Part shown: piece after piece, positions 1 to 7,990 of the stretch | Numbering within the stretch: position 1 is the first letter of the stretch | Layout of the letters: each line of letters opens with the position of its first letter | Assembly: GCF_026241105.1 (NCBI RefSeq) | Contig: NZ_JAPFFT010000017.1 | Location: forward strand, 1 to 64,000 | Length of the DNA stretch: 64,000 nt | Reading direction: 5' to 3' | DNA from: Arthrobacter rhizophilus | GTDB taxonomy: Bacteria > Actinomycetota > Actinomycetes > Actinomycetales > Micrococcaceae | Notes under the pieces: model-generated | What the model saw: only the letters and a program-made list of their open reading frames with translations | Told to the model about the DNA's origin: nothing | Databases searched by the model: none | Position numbers and translations under genes: made by a program

Positions 1-2405
<2,405 letters not shown>

Positions 2406-2454
2406 GAAGGAACTCCATTACTAAGGCGGCGTGGGTACGCCACAGCTAATCGGG

Positions 2455-2690
2455 TTCCTCCCCGCTCTGTATTGGACCTGAGAGTTTCCGCGAATCCGTG
2501 CTTATGGGCACTGTTTCGCTTGCACCGTCGGTGAGCACAGCGTGTTCCAGTGTCGAGGACACCAGAGGGCAGCGTGCTGCTTTCCAGAGTTGCCTTGCCG
2601 CGGCGGTGCGTGGGCCTGAGAGATTCCTGGGGAGGATTTGCTCCTACGGCGCCTGCATCACTTGCCTGCAGGACTCTCCCGCCGCAGATC
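2455..2690 (-). ncRNA. Tandem glycine riboswitch (two aptamers) upstream of gcvP
   Basis: Read on the minus strand, two consecutive aptamer-like modules are visible. The first runs from GCGGGAGAGTCC (about 2683) through GCGCCGTAGGAGCAA to AATCTCTCAGGCCC (about 2612). The second contains GACGGTGCAAGCGAAAC (about 2530), AAACTCTCAGGTCC (about 2475) and GAGCGGGGAGG. These are the conserved elements of the gcvT-type tandem glycine riboswitch, which usually turns on glycine cleavage genes when glycine is plentiful. The second aptamer ends about 50 nt before the gcvP GTG, so control of either termination or initiation is possible. Boundaries are approximate. Confidence 0.93.
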
Positions 2691-2808
2691 AAAGGCGTAT
2701 TCAGTTGTGTGAATCGGATCGTGGTTGCCGGTGACGGCTGCCACAACTGTCAATTGTCCTATGGACTGCTCGCGTCCGCAAATAATGTCACCAGTCTCGC
2801 CCGGATTT

Positions 2809-2874
2809 CCCAACTGACTGGCATTTGTTGTCGTTTTGGAGCCTCTAAACGACACCTACTGCGAGTCAGTTGGG
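2809..2874. repeat. 66-bp near-perfect palindrome, copy A (intergenic)
   Basis: The sequence begins CCCAACTGACT and ends AGTCAGTTGGG. The interior arms are also complementary (TGTCGTTT near the left centre, AAACGACA near the right centre). The whole 66 bp can fold into one long imperfect hairpin around GAGCCTC. A second 66-bp relative with the same ends and core lies at 8770-8835 inside flhF. Copy A sits 6 bp after the tetR stop, where it could also act as the tetR terminator, and upstream of the gcvP leader. The stretch between 2691 and 2808 should hold the gcvP promoter, but I could not identify a convincing -35/-10 pair. Confidence 0.9.
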
Positions 2875-2880
2875 CACCGC

Positions 2881-3420
2881 TCAGTCACGGAGGCGTTCGA
2901 CGGCGGCCAGCAGCGCACCGACGTCGGCGCTCCTTTCGCTCGCATTGGCTCCCGGGCCGCCTTCAAGCATTGCGTTGAAGTAGAGCCCATCGCCCATATA
3001 CCGGACCGCCTTGGCCATCTCCGGACCCACTTCCTCGGCGAGCACATCCAGCCATTGTTGCTGGATCCCGGCGAAGCGCCTGCGGGTTTCCTCATGCGCC
3101 ACCTCCGCGAGCCGCGTTGCGGCGACGAACACCCTGTCCATGGGGGTATCGGCCCAAAGCGAGGACTTGATGAAAAACGCGGCGGCCCCCTCGGGAGCCG
3201 CCTTCATCGCCTCGATCTCCATTGCGGCGAGCGCGTCCATGCGTTCCAGCAGGGCGCTGATCATGGCTTCCTTGTTGGGGAAATGGTAGAGCAGGCCACC
3301 CTTGGAGACCCCTGCGCGTTTGGCGACGGCATCGAGCGTGGCAGCCCGCTCCCCCACCTCGATCAGCAGGGCTTCAAAGGCATCCAGGACAGCGTCCCGG
3401 GCAATAGGTTTTCGCGGCAT
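2881..3420 (-). CDS. TetR-family transcriptional regulator
   Basis: A 179-residue TetR repressor. The N-terminal HTH is clear: the segment around residues 25-50 reads T-L-D-A-V-A-K-R-A-G-V-S-K-G-G-L-L-Y-H-F, the classic recognition helix. The C-terminal ligand domain is divergent and gives no substrate. I chose ATG at 3420 (MPRKPIARDA). Earlier in-frame ATGs at 3432 and 3429 sit too close to the AGGGG Shine-Dalgarno. The gene diverges from the MFS exporter at 3504, and a palindrome between them (3473-3496) covers the exporter promoter. The regulator therefore most likely represses the pump and responds to a compound the pump exports. Confidence 0.9.
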   Translation of the reverse strand: MPRKPIARDAVLDAFEALLIEVGERAATLDAVAKRAGVSKGGLLYHFPNKEAMISALLERMDALAAMEIEAMKAAPEGAAAFFIKSSLWADTPMDRVFVAATRLAEVAHEETRRRFAGIQQQWLDVLAEEVGPEMAKAVRYMGDGLYFNAMLEGGPGANASERSADVGALLAAVERLRD

Positions 3421-3467
3421 GGTGTCCATCATCCCCTAGTTGGATACGTCAGTGTCGATACGACAGG

Positions 3468-3503
3468 TTGAAACTATACCGTCCAGACGGTACAGTTATT
3501 TTC
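3468..3503 (+). promoter_or_regulatory. MFS promoter with embedded TetR-type operator
   Basis: TTGAAA (3468-3473), a 17-bp spacer and TACAGT (3491-3496) form a good sigma-A promoter. Its predicted start site falls at or next to the ATG at 3504, so the mRNA would be leaderless. A 24-bp palindrome (3473-3496) fills the spacer and the -10. Its core is TACCGTC-CA-GACGGTA (3477-3492), with perfect 7-bp arms and one mismatch further out. A bound TetR dimer here would block the promoter directly. Confidence 0.78.
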
Positions 3504-5045
3504 ATGTTCAGCCCGTCCACAACCCAGTACCCCCGCACCCCGTCCACCCAGTCCGCCCCGTGGCGCGATTGGACTGCCCTGGCGCTCTTGATGTTCCCTG
3601 TGCTGCTGGTGGCTGTGGACAATACCGCGCTGACATTTGCCCTACCGGAAATCGCCCGGACGCTGGAGGTCGGTGGCTTGCAGCTGCTTTGGATTGTGGA
3701 TGCCTATGCGCTGGTGCTGGCGGCATTGCTTGTATCCATGGGCAACCTCGGAGACAGGATCGGCCGCCGCCGCTTGCTCCTGATCGGCAGCACGGGCTTC
3801 GCCGCCGTTTCCGCAGCCACCGCGTTCGCACCGTCTGCCGAATGGCTCATTGCGGGACGCGCCGGCCTGGGCATCTTCGGAGCCATGCTCATGCCGTCCA
3901 CATTGTCCTTGATCCGCAACATCTTCCCGGACCCGAACCGCCGCCGGCTTGCCATTGCGGTGTGGGCCGCGGGATTCTCCGGCGGCGCCGCGCTCGGGCC
4001 GATCTTCGGTGGCTGGCTCGTGGAACACTTCCGGTGGGGAGCCGTGTTCCTGGTAGCCGTGCCGCTGTTGCTGCCCCTGCTTGCCTTCGGCCCGTTCCTG
4101 ATTCCCGAGTCCAAGGATCGCAATCCGGGCAAGCCTGACGTTCCCAGCATCGCACTGTCCATCCTGACCATGGCACCGGTGGTTTATGGCATCAAGGAGG
4201 TCGCTGTGCACGGCTTCGGCCCTGCCGCGGCAGCCTTCATGGCGTTCGGCCTGGCCATGGGAATCATCTTTGTCCGCAGGCAGCGCTCCTTGGCATCGCC
4301 CATGCTGGACGTGCGGCTTTTTGGGAACAAGGTGTTCAGCACAGCCATCATTGCCAACGTCCTGTCCCTGTTTTCCATGACGGGCTTCATCTACTTCTTC
4401 GCGCAGCACTTGCAGCTTGTGGAGGGCCAGTCCCCCATGGAGGCAGGAATCGCCATGGTTCCGGCACTGCTGGCCACCATCGTGGCGGGCATGGTGGTAG
4501 TTCCCCTGGTCAAGCGGATCCGCCCGGGACTGGTGGTGGCATTCGGCCTGACGTTGAGCGCCGTGGGTTATCTCGTGGCTGCCCTTGGCAACCATGGCCA
4601 GGGCCCCGGGTACCTTTTGACGGCACTCTTGCTGCTGGCCATCGGGGTTGGATCGGCGGAGACCATCTCCAACGACCTCATCCTGGGGGCCGTTCCTGCC
4701 GACAAGGCCGGCGCGGCCTCGGCGATCTCCGAGACAGGCTACGAACTCGGCTCATTGCTGGGCACGGCAGTGCTTGGCTCGATCCTGACGGCGTCCTACC
4801 AGCACCACCTGCTTCTTCCTGTTGAATTGTCCGGCCATGCTGCCGAACGCTCCCGGGAGACGCTCGCCGGAGCGGTAGACACCGCAGCGTCACTACCCCA
4901 GCCGCTGGCTGGCGCTTTGACCGCCGCGGCGCGTGCCGCCTTCGAATCGGGCGTCCACATCACCGCGGCGATCGGGCTGGTACTGATGGCGGGAGCGGCA
5001 GTCCTTGCCGCCGTCGTACTCCGCCGCGTGCCGACTGCGAAGTAG
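3504..5045 (+). CDS. MFS drug exporter, DHA2 (14-TMS, QacA/SmvA-like) family
   Basis: A 513-residue proton-coupled multidrug exporter of the inner membrane. After a short polar N-terminus it has successive hydrophobic segments. TMS1 carries V-A-V-D-N-T-A-L-T, the DHA2 motif D1. The loop after TMS2 has G-N-L-G-D-R-I-G-R-R-R (MFS motif A). TMS5 has G-P-I-F-G-G-W-L (motif C, typical of antiporters). Length fits the 14-helix DHA2 group. The ATG at 3504 is chosen because the promoter and operator end just before it; an upstream in-frame GTG/ATG at 3468 would place the operator inside the gene. Divergent tetR at 2881-3420 is its likely regulator. The substrate is unknown. Confidence 0.92.
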   Translation: MFSPSTTQYPRTPSTQSAPWRDWTALALLMFPVLLVAVDNTALTFALPEIARTLEVGGLQLLWIVDAYALVLAALLVSMGNLGDRIGRRRLLLIGSTGFAAVSAATAFAPSAEWLIAGRAGLGIFGAMLMPSTLSLIRNIFPDPNRRRLAIAVWAAGFSGGAALGPIFGGWLVEHFRWGAVFLVAVPLLLPLLAFGPFLIPESKDRNPGKPDVPSIALSILTMAPVVYGIKEVAVHGFGPAAAAFMAFGLAMGIIFVRRQRSLASPMLDVRLFGNKVFSTAIIANVLSLFSMTGFIYFFAQHLQLVEGQSPMEAGIAMVPALLATIVAGMVVVPLVKRIRPGLVVAFGLTLSAVGYLVAALGNHGQGPGYLLTALLLLAIGVGSAETISNDLILGAVPADKAGAASAISETGYELGSLLGTAVLGSILTASYQHHLLLPVELSGHAAERSRETLAGAVDTAASLPQPLAGALTAAARAAFESGVHITAAIGLVLMAGAAVLAAVVLRRVPTAK

Positions 5046-5049
5046 GCCG

Positions 5050-5508
5050 TCAGTTGCCTTCGACGAAGGCCTTGAGGGCATCGAGGAGACCCTCGGTGCC
5101 CTCTTTGCGGCCGTCCACATGGTCTTCGTCGGTGAAGTAGGCTCCTTGCTCGGTCAGGGCGAGGCGGGTTCCTTCGCCGTCGGGCTCCATTTCGATGGTG
5201 GATAGCGAGACGGACGTCCGCTGGCCGTTGAGATACATTTCGTAGGTGTAGACGATCCGCTCGTTCTCGACGATGTCGTGATAGACGGCCTTCATGCTGG
5301 AGACGAAGCCACCTTCAGGGCCGCCGGTGTCCGTCTCGGTGCCACCTTCGCGGAAGTCGAGGCGGGATTCGCCCTGCGTCCACTCTTCCGGGCCGACGAA
5401 CCATTTCTTCTTGTTGCCGTAGTCCGAAAATGCTGACCAGACACGCGACACCGGGGCATTGAGTTTGCGTTCGAGGGTGAAGCTTGCATGCGTAATTGGC
5501 GTGCTCAT
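5050..5508 (-). CDS. SRPBCC/AHSA1 (START-like) domain protein
   Basis: A 152-residue protein starting MSTPITHASFTLERKLNAP. The pattern of early R-x-L-N-A-P-V-S-R-V-W-x-A-F-S-D, then K-K-W-F-V-G-P, and a late L-L-D-A-L-K-A-F-V, is typical of the activator-of-Hsp90 homologue 1 (AHSA1/SRPBCC) fold that binds hydrophobic ligands in an open cavity. The reading frame continues upstream without a stop, but it would overlap the ArsR gene there, so ATG 5508 is chosen. It follows the ArsR gene by 8 nt in the same direction, a very common pairing in actinobacteria. The ligand and true function of such pairs are mostly unknown. Its stop is 4 bp from the convergent MFS stop. Confidence 0.88.
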   Translation of the reverse strand: MSTPITHASFTLERKLNAPVSRVWSAFSDYGNKKKWFVGPEEWTQGESRLDFREGGTETDTGGPEGGFVSSMKAVYHDIVENERIVYTYEMYLNGQRTSVSLSTIEMEPDGEGTRLALTEQGAYFTDEDHVDGRKEGTEGLLDALKAFVEGN

Positions 5509-5516
5509 GGCTACTC

Positions 5517-5864
5517 CTATATTGGTTTGGCGGGGTGGTTTTGATTGAGGAAACCCTCCAGGCGGTCCAGCCGGCGCTCGGCCGATGTCCGACGCAGCCC
5601 GAGCCAGGCCTCCGCCTCGCGGACCGTTCCGGGGACGATGCTGCAGCTGCGGACCCGGCCGATCTTCTCGCTGCGCACCAGCCCGCTGTGTTCCAGGACC
5701 TGGAGGTGCTGGACAATCGCCGGGAGGCTCATGGCGAAGGGCTTCGCCAATTCCGAGACCGACGCCGGGCCCTCGCACAGCCGGGCCACGATGGCCCTGC
5801 GAGTGGGGTCGGCAAGGGCGTGGAAAACAGAATCGAGATCCGCGGCGCCTTGATTGTTAAGCAC
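5517..5864 (-). CDS. ArsR-family winged-helix regulator
   Basis: A 115-residue ArsR/SmtB-type repressor. The opening D-L-D-S-V-F-H-A-L-A-D-P-T-R-R-A-I-V is the diagnostic start of helix 1-2. It is followed by the recognition helix S-V-S-E-L-A-K-P-F-A-M-S-L-P-A-I-V-Q-H-L-Q-V-L and the wing G-R-V-R-S-C. No metal-binding C-x-C motif is present in the DNA-binding helix, so it is probably a non-metal member. It starts with GTG at 5864, just after a predicted start site, so the mRNA is probably leaderless. It is co-transcribed with the SRPBCC gene. Confidence 0.92.
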   Translation of the reverse strand: MLNNQGAADLDSVFHALADPTRRAIVARLCEGPASVSELAKPFAMSLPAIVQHLQVLEHSGLVRSEKIGRVRSCSIVPGTVREAEAWLGLRRTSAERRLDRLEGFLNQNHPAKPI

Positions 5865-5899
5865 ATGCTTAAGTATTCGCTTAAGTCTTTCAAAGTCAA
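5857..5899 (-). promoter_or_regulatory. ArsR autoregulatory promoter and operator
   Basis: On the minus strand, TTGACT (5899-5894), a 16-bp spacer and AATACT (5877-5872) predict a start site about 1 nt before the GTG at 5864. A perfect palindrome TTAAGCA-CA-TGCTTAA (5857-5872) overlaps the start codon. A further GCTTAAG half-site lies in the spacer (about 5879-5885). The layout suggests autorepression. Confidence 0.7.
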
Positions 5900-5936
5900 G
5901 AGGCAGGGACCTCAGCGAAGTTAGACCGCCCGCAAA

Positions 5937-6770
5937 CTAGACGGCGCGGTTCAACGCAGCATCATGCGAATTGAAACCACGCGTAATTCCGCCGAGCGTC
6001 GCGGTGGCGAGCGTCGAGAGGTAGTCGTGCCGGCGTCGGGCAGTAATCCGCGACTGCGGCTCGAAGACTTGCTCGGGGTCATCAGCGTAGTGCGCAGAGA
6101 GTCCATCACGCATGAGCCGGATACCTTCGGCGCGCTGTTGGGACACTGCAGCGTGCGTGGAGCCAAGCTCTTCGGCGAGCTCCTTGACGGTCCTCCCGGC
6201 GAAGTAGATCTCCTCGACGACGTAGCGCATCTTTTCCGGCAGGGCCTCGACGGCGGCGCGGAGGTACTTGAGGCGTTCATCGGCCAGGACAGAGTGTTCC
6301 GGAGAGACAGTGTCCGCGGCGACGGTGTCCACGACGACGTCGTCCAGCGGCGACAGCGTCCGGGCGGCATCGGCGAGGGCAGCCTCCACGACGCTGCGCT
6401 CGACACCGAGGGCTGACGCGGTTTCCGCCACCGTAGGTGTACGCCCAAGGACGCCGGACAGGGTTTCCTGGACGGACATTGTCTCCTTGATGCGTTTGCG
6501 TGCCGAGCGGGTAGCCCAGTCGCTGGCCCGCATCTCGTCCGCAAACGCTCCAACGATCCGGCGGCGCGCAAATGCGCCAAAGGGGACTCCGAGGCTCGGA
6601 TCGAAGGAATCGGCGGACGTTATCAACGCCACGGACCCTACGGACGCGAAATCGTCGCGCGACAAATGAGAAGCTCTCGCACAGAGCTCAGATACCAAGT
6701 AGCCAACGAGCGGTAAATGCTGCAGCACCAACTCGTTGCGTTCCTCGCGATTCAAAATTAGTCCCCCCAT
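5937..6770 (-). CDS. fliA: RNA polymerase sigma factor, FliA/WhiG (sigma-28) type
   Basis: A 277-residue sigma-70-family protein with regions 2, 3 and 4. Region 2 shows L-P-L-V-G-Y-L-V and S-F-D-P-S-L-G-V-P-F-G-A-F-A-R-R-R-I-V-G-A; region 3 shows G-R-T-P-T-V-A-E-T-A-S-A-L-G-V; region 4 ends with K-E-L-A-E-E-L-G-S-T-H-A-A-V-S-Q-Q-R. This is the FliA/WhiG architecture without region 1. It sits at the edge of the flagellar locus and is the obvious candidate to read the TAAC-N15-GCCGAT promoters found before other flagellar units. The ATG at 6770 lies 9 nt after a good sigma-A promoter, so it is probably leaderless. A TTG at 6755, with GGGGGGA upstream, is the alternative start. Confidence 0.9.
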   Translation of the reverse strand: MGGLILNREERNELVLQHLPLVGYLVSELCARASHLSRDDFASVGSVALITSADSFDPSLGVPFGAFARRRIVGAFADEMRASDWATRSARKRIKETMSVQETLSGVLGRTPTVAETASALGVERSVVEAALADAARTLSPLDDVVVDTVAADTVSPEHSVLADERLKYLRAAVEALPEKMRYVVEEIYFAGRTVKELAEELGSTHAAVSQQRAEGIRLMRDGLSAHYADDPEQVFEPQSRITARRRHDYLSTLATATLGGITRGFNSHDAALNRAV

Positions 6771-6778
6771 GAGACCGG

Positions 6779-6807
6779 AATATTGAGTTGCAAAAGCCTG
6801 ATTCCAA
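6779..6807 (-). promoter_or_regulatory. Sigma-A-type promoter of the flagellar sigma gene
   Basis: TTGGAA (6807-6802), a 17-bp spacer and AATATT (6784-6779) on the minus strand. The ATG follows 8 nt after the -10, implying a leaderless transcript. No flagellar-type TAAC-N15-GCCGAT site is seen here, so housekeeping polymerase would start the flagellar cascade. Confidence 0.6.
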
Positions 6808-6979
6808 GGATCCTCCGGCGAGCTGCTGAGACGAGGAAGCAGGCCGAAGATTACCTGGAAAAGGCACGTATTCAGTGAACATACCATCTGCCAAATAACA
6901 ATGCGTGTACGCTCAAGAAAAAGATGCAAAACCGGCCGCGGGAATATGTTCCGCAGGCCAAACCAGGGAATGGGGAACC

Positions 6980-7543
6980 GTGGGGGCGGATGAGCTGTCA
7001 GCGATGCTGTGGCGCGAGCGGAGGCAGCTGGAACTTCTGTTGTTCCGGCTCGAAACACAGCTGCTGCACGTCCGGGCAGGCAGCTGGCATTGGCTGAAAT
7101 TCACTGCTGCTGACGTGGAAAAGGTCCTGGAAAACCTTCGGTTCGACACCCTTGCCCGGAACATCGAGTCTTCAGCGGTCGCTATCGAATGGCGTGTGCC
7201 TGCGAACGCAACCCTGCCTATGATCTCTTCCGTAGCGCCTCCCGGAATCTGGCCGGAATTGCTTCAGGAGCACCACCACGCCATGGTGCTGCTGCTTGAG
7301 CAAGTCGAGTCTGCCGTCGCCGCGAACGTCGAGGCGCTCCTGTCGGGGCCAATCGGGGCTGGGGACGTGCGGCTTACGGCCGGGCAGCCCGGGGACGTTT
7401 TGGCCCCGGAGGCCACGTCCGACGCAGCCAACGCCGCGGATGATGTGATGCTGCTGGCGGAAAACGCCAATATCGAGCGGGCCCTGGCCGTGACCAGGGA
7501 TTGTTCGCTGCCACTCCTCGAAGAATTCCTCGGCTTGGCTTAG
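6980..7543 (+). CDS. FlgN-like flagellar chaperone paralogue
   Basis: A 187-residue, largely helical protein resembling the flgN gene at 63308-63808. The N-termini align well: here A-D-E-L-S-A-M-L-W-R-E-R-R-Q-L-E-L-L-L-F-R-L-E, there I-H-E-L-S-A-L-L-W-R-E-R-E-L-L-D-L-L-T-F-K-L-E. Both continue with a W-containing stretch and V-x-x-V-L-E-x-L. The GTG at 6980 (Shine-Dalgarno GGGAATGGGG just upstream) is chosen because it makes the two proteins start at the same point; an upstream in-frame GTG at 6905 would add 25 unrelated residues. FlgN proteins chaperone the hook-associated proteins FlgK and FlgL. This copy has a longer, acidic C-terminal half and diverges from the sigma gene, so its client may differ. 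Confidence 0.75.
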   Translation: MGADELSAMLWRERRQLELLLFRLETQLLHVRAGSWHWLKFTAADVEKVLENLRFDTLARNIESSAVAIEWRVPANATLPMISSVAPPGIWPELLQEHHHAMVLLLEQVESAVAANVEALLSGPIGAGDVRLTAGQPGDVLAPEATSDAANAADDVMLLAENANIERALAVTRDCSLPLLEEFLGLA

Positions 7544-7565
7544 TGCTTCACACGTGGCCGCCCTA

Positions 7566-7727
7566 GGACGCTCGCTCACCTTTGACCCTTTTTCAGCCGA
7601 CGCTCCTGCAGATAAAGCGGTACGTGAGCGAACCCTCCTGCAGATATGCAGGAGGATCGGTGGTTTTTGCCTTAAAGGTGAGCGAGGGTCGGGTGGTGAG
7701 GGCTCATATGTGAGCGAGGGTCGGGAC
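7566..7727. repeat. Cluster of GCTCGCTCAC / GTGAGCGAG repeats with a hairpin
   Basis: Between the FlgN-like gene and csrA, a short motif recurs in both orientations: GGACGCTCGCTCACCT (7566-7581), GTGAGCGAAC (about 7624), AGGTGAGCGAGGGTCGGG (7677-7694) and TGTGAGCGAGGGTCGGGA (about 7710-7727). A perfect hairpin CCTCCTGCA-GATA-TGCAGGAGG lies at 7634-7655. Its left arm is also directly repeated as CTCCTGCAGATA at about 7603-7614. A second cluster of the same motif is at 38977-39073. This is an intergenic interspersed repeat, possibly structured in RNA or DNA; no ORF is associated. Confidence 0.8.
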
Positions 7728-7737
7728 TGGCAGGGTA

Positions 7738-7986
7738 CTAATCTGGCTTTCGTCGTGATGCCGGCGGTCGCAGCCCGGCAAGGAGCTCCTCGGCCTCGGG
7801 TCCGGCGTTCGCTGCTGCGAGATTGGCAGCTGCGATCGCCTCAACCACTTCGCGACGCTGGATGGACACCCCACGGGGCGCCTCGATCCCGATCCGCACG
7901 CCGTCGCCGCGGCCCTCCATGACGGTGATGACAATGTCATCACCAATCATGATCTGTTCGCCCGGCTTGCGTGTCAGTACCAGCAT
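7738..7986 (-). CDS. csrA: Carbon storage regulator / translational repressor CsrA
   Basis: An 82-residue CsrA. The first 60 residues match the family closely: M-L-V-L-T-R-K-P-G-E-Q-I-M-I-G-D-D-I-V-I-T-V, then V-R-I-G-I-E-A-P and V-S-I-Q-R-R-E-V. CsrA is a small RNA-binding dimer that recognises GGA motifs, commonly near Shine-Dalgarno sequences, and represses flagellin translation in Gram-positive bacteria when not held by FliW. No fliW is visible in this window. It is the last gene of the fliM-to-csrA run, 4 nt after the flhF-like gene, so it is probably co-transcribed with the export genes. The C-terminal 20 residues are alanine-rich and not part of the core fold. Confidence 0.96.
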   Translation of the reverse strand: MLVLTRKPGEQIMIGDDIVITVMEGRGDGVRIGIEAPRGVSIQRREVVEAIAAANLAAANAGPEAEELLAGLRPPASRRKPD

Positions 7987-7990
7987 GCTC

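Noticed and set aside
2691..2808. TTGACA on the minus strand (2753-2748) as the gcvP -35
   Set aside because: No acceptable -10 lies 16-18 bp downstream.
3468..3503. Longer start of the MFS gene at 3468
   Set aside because: The extra codons contain the promoter and operator; the ATG at 3504 fits a leaderless message.
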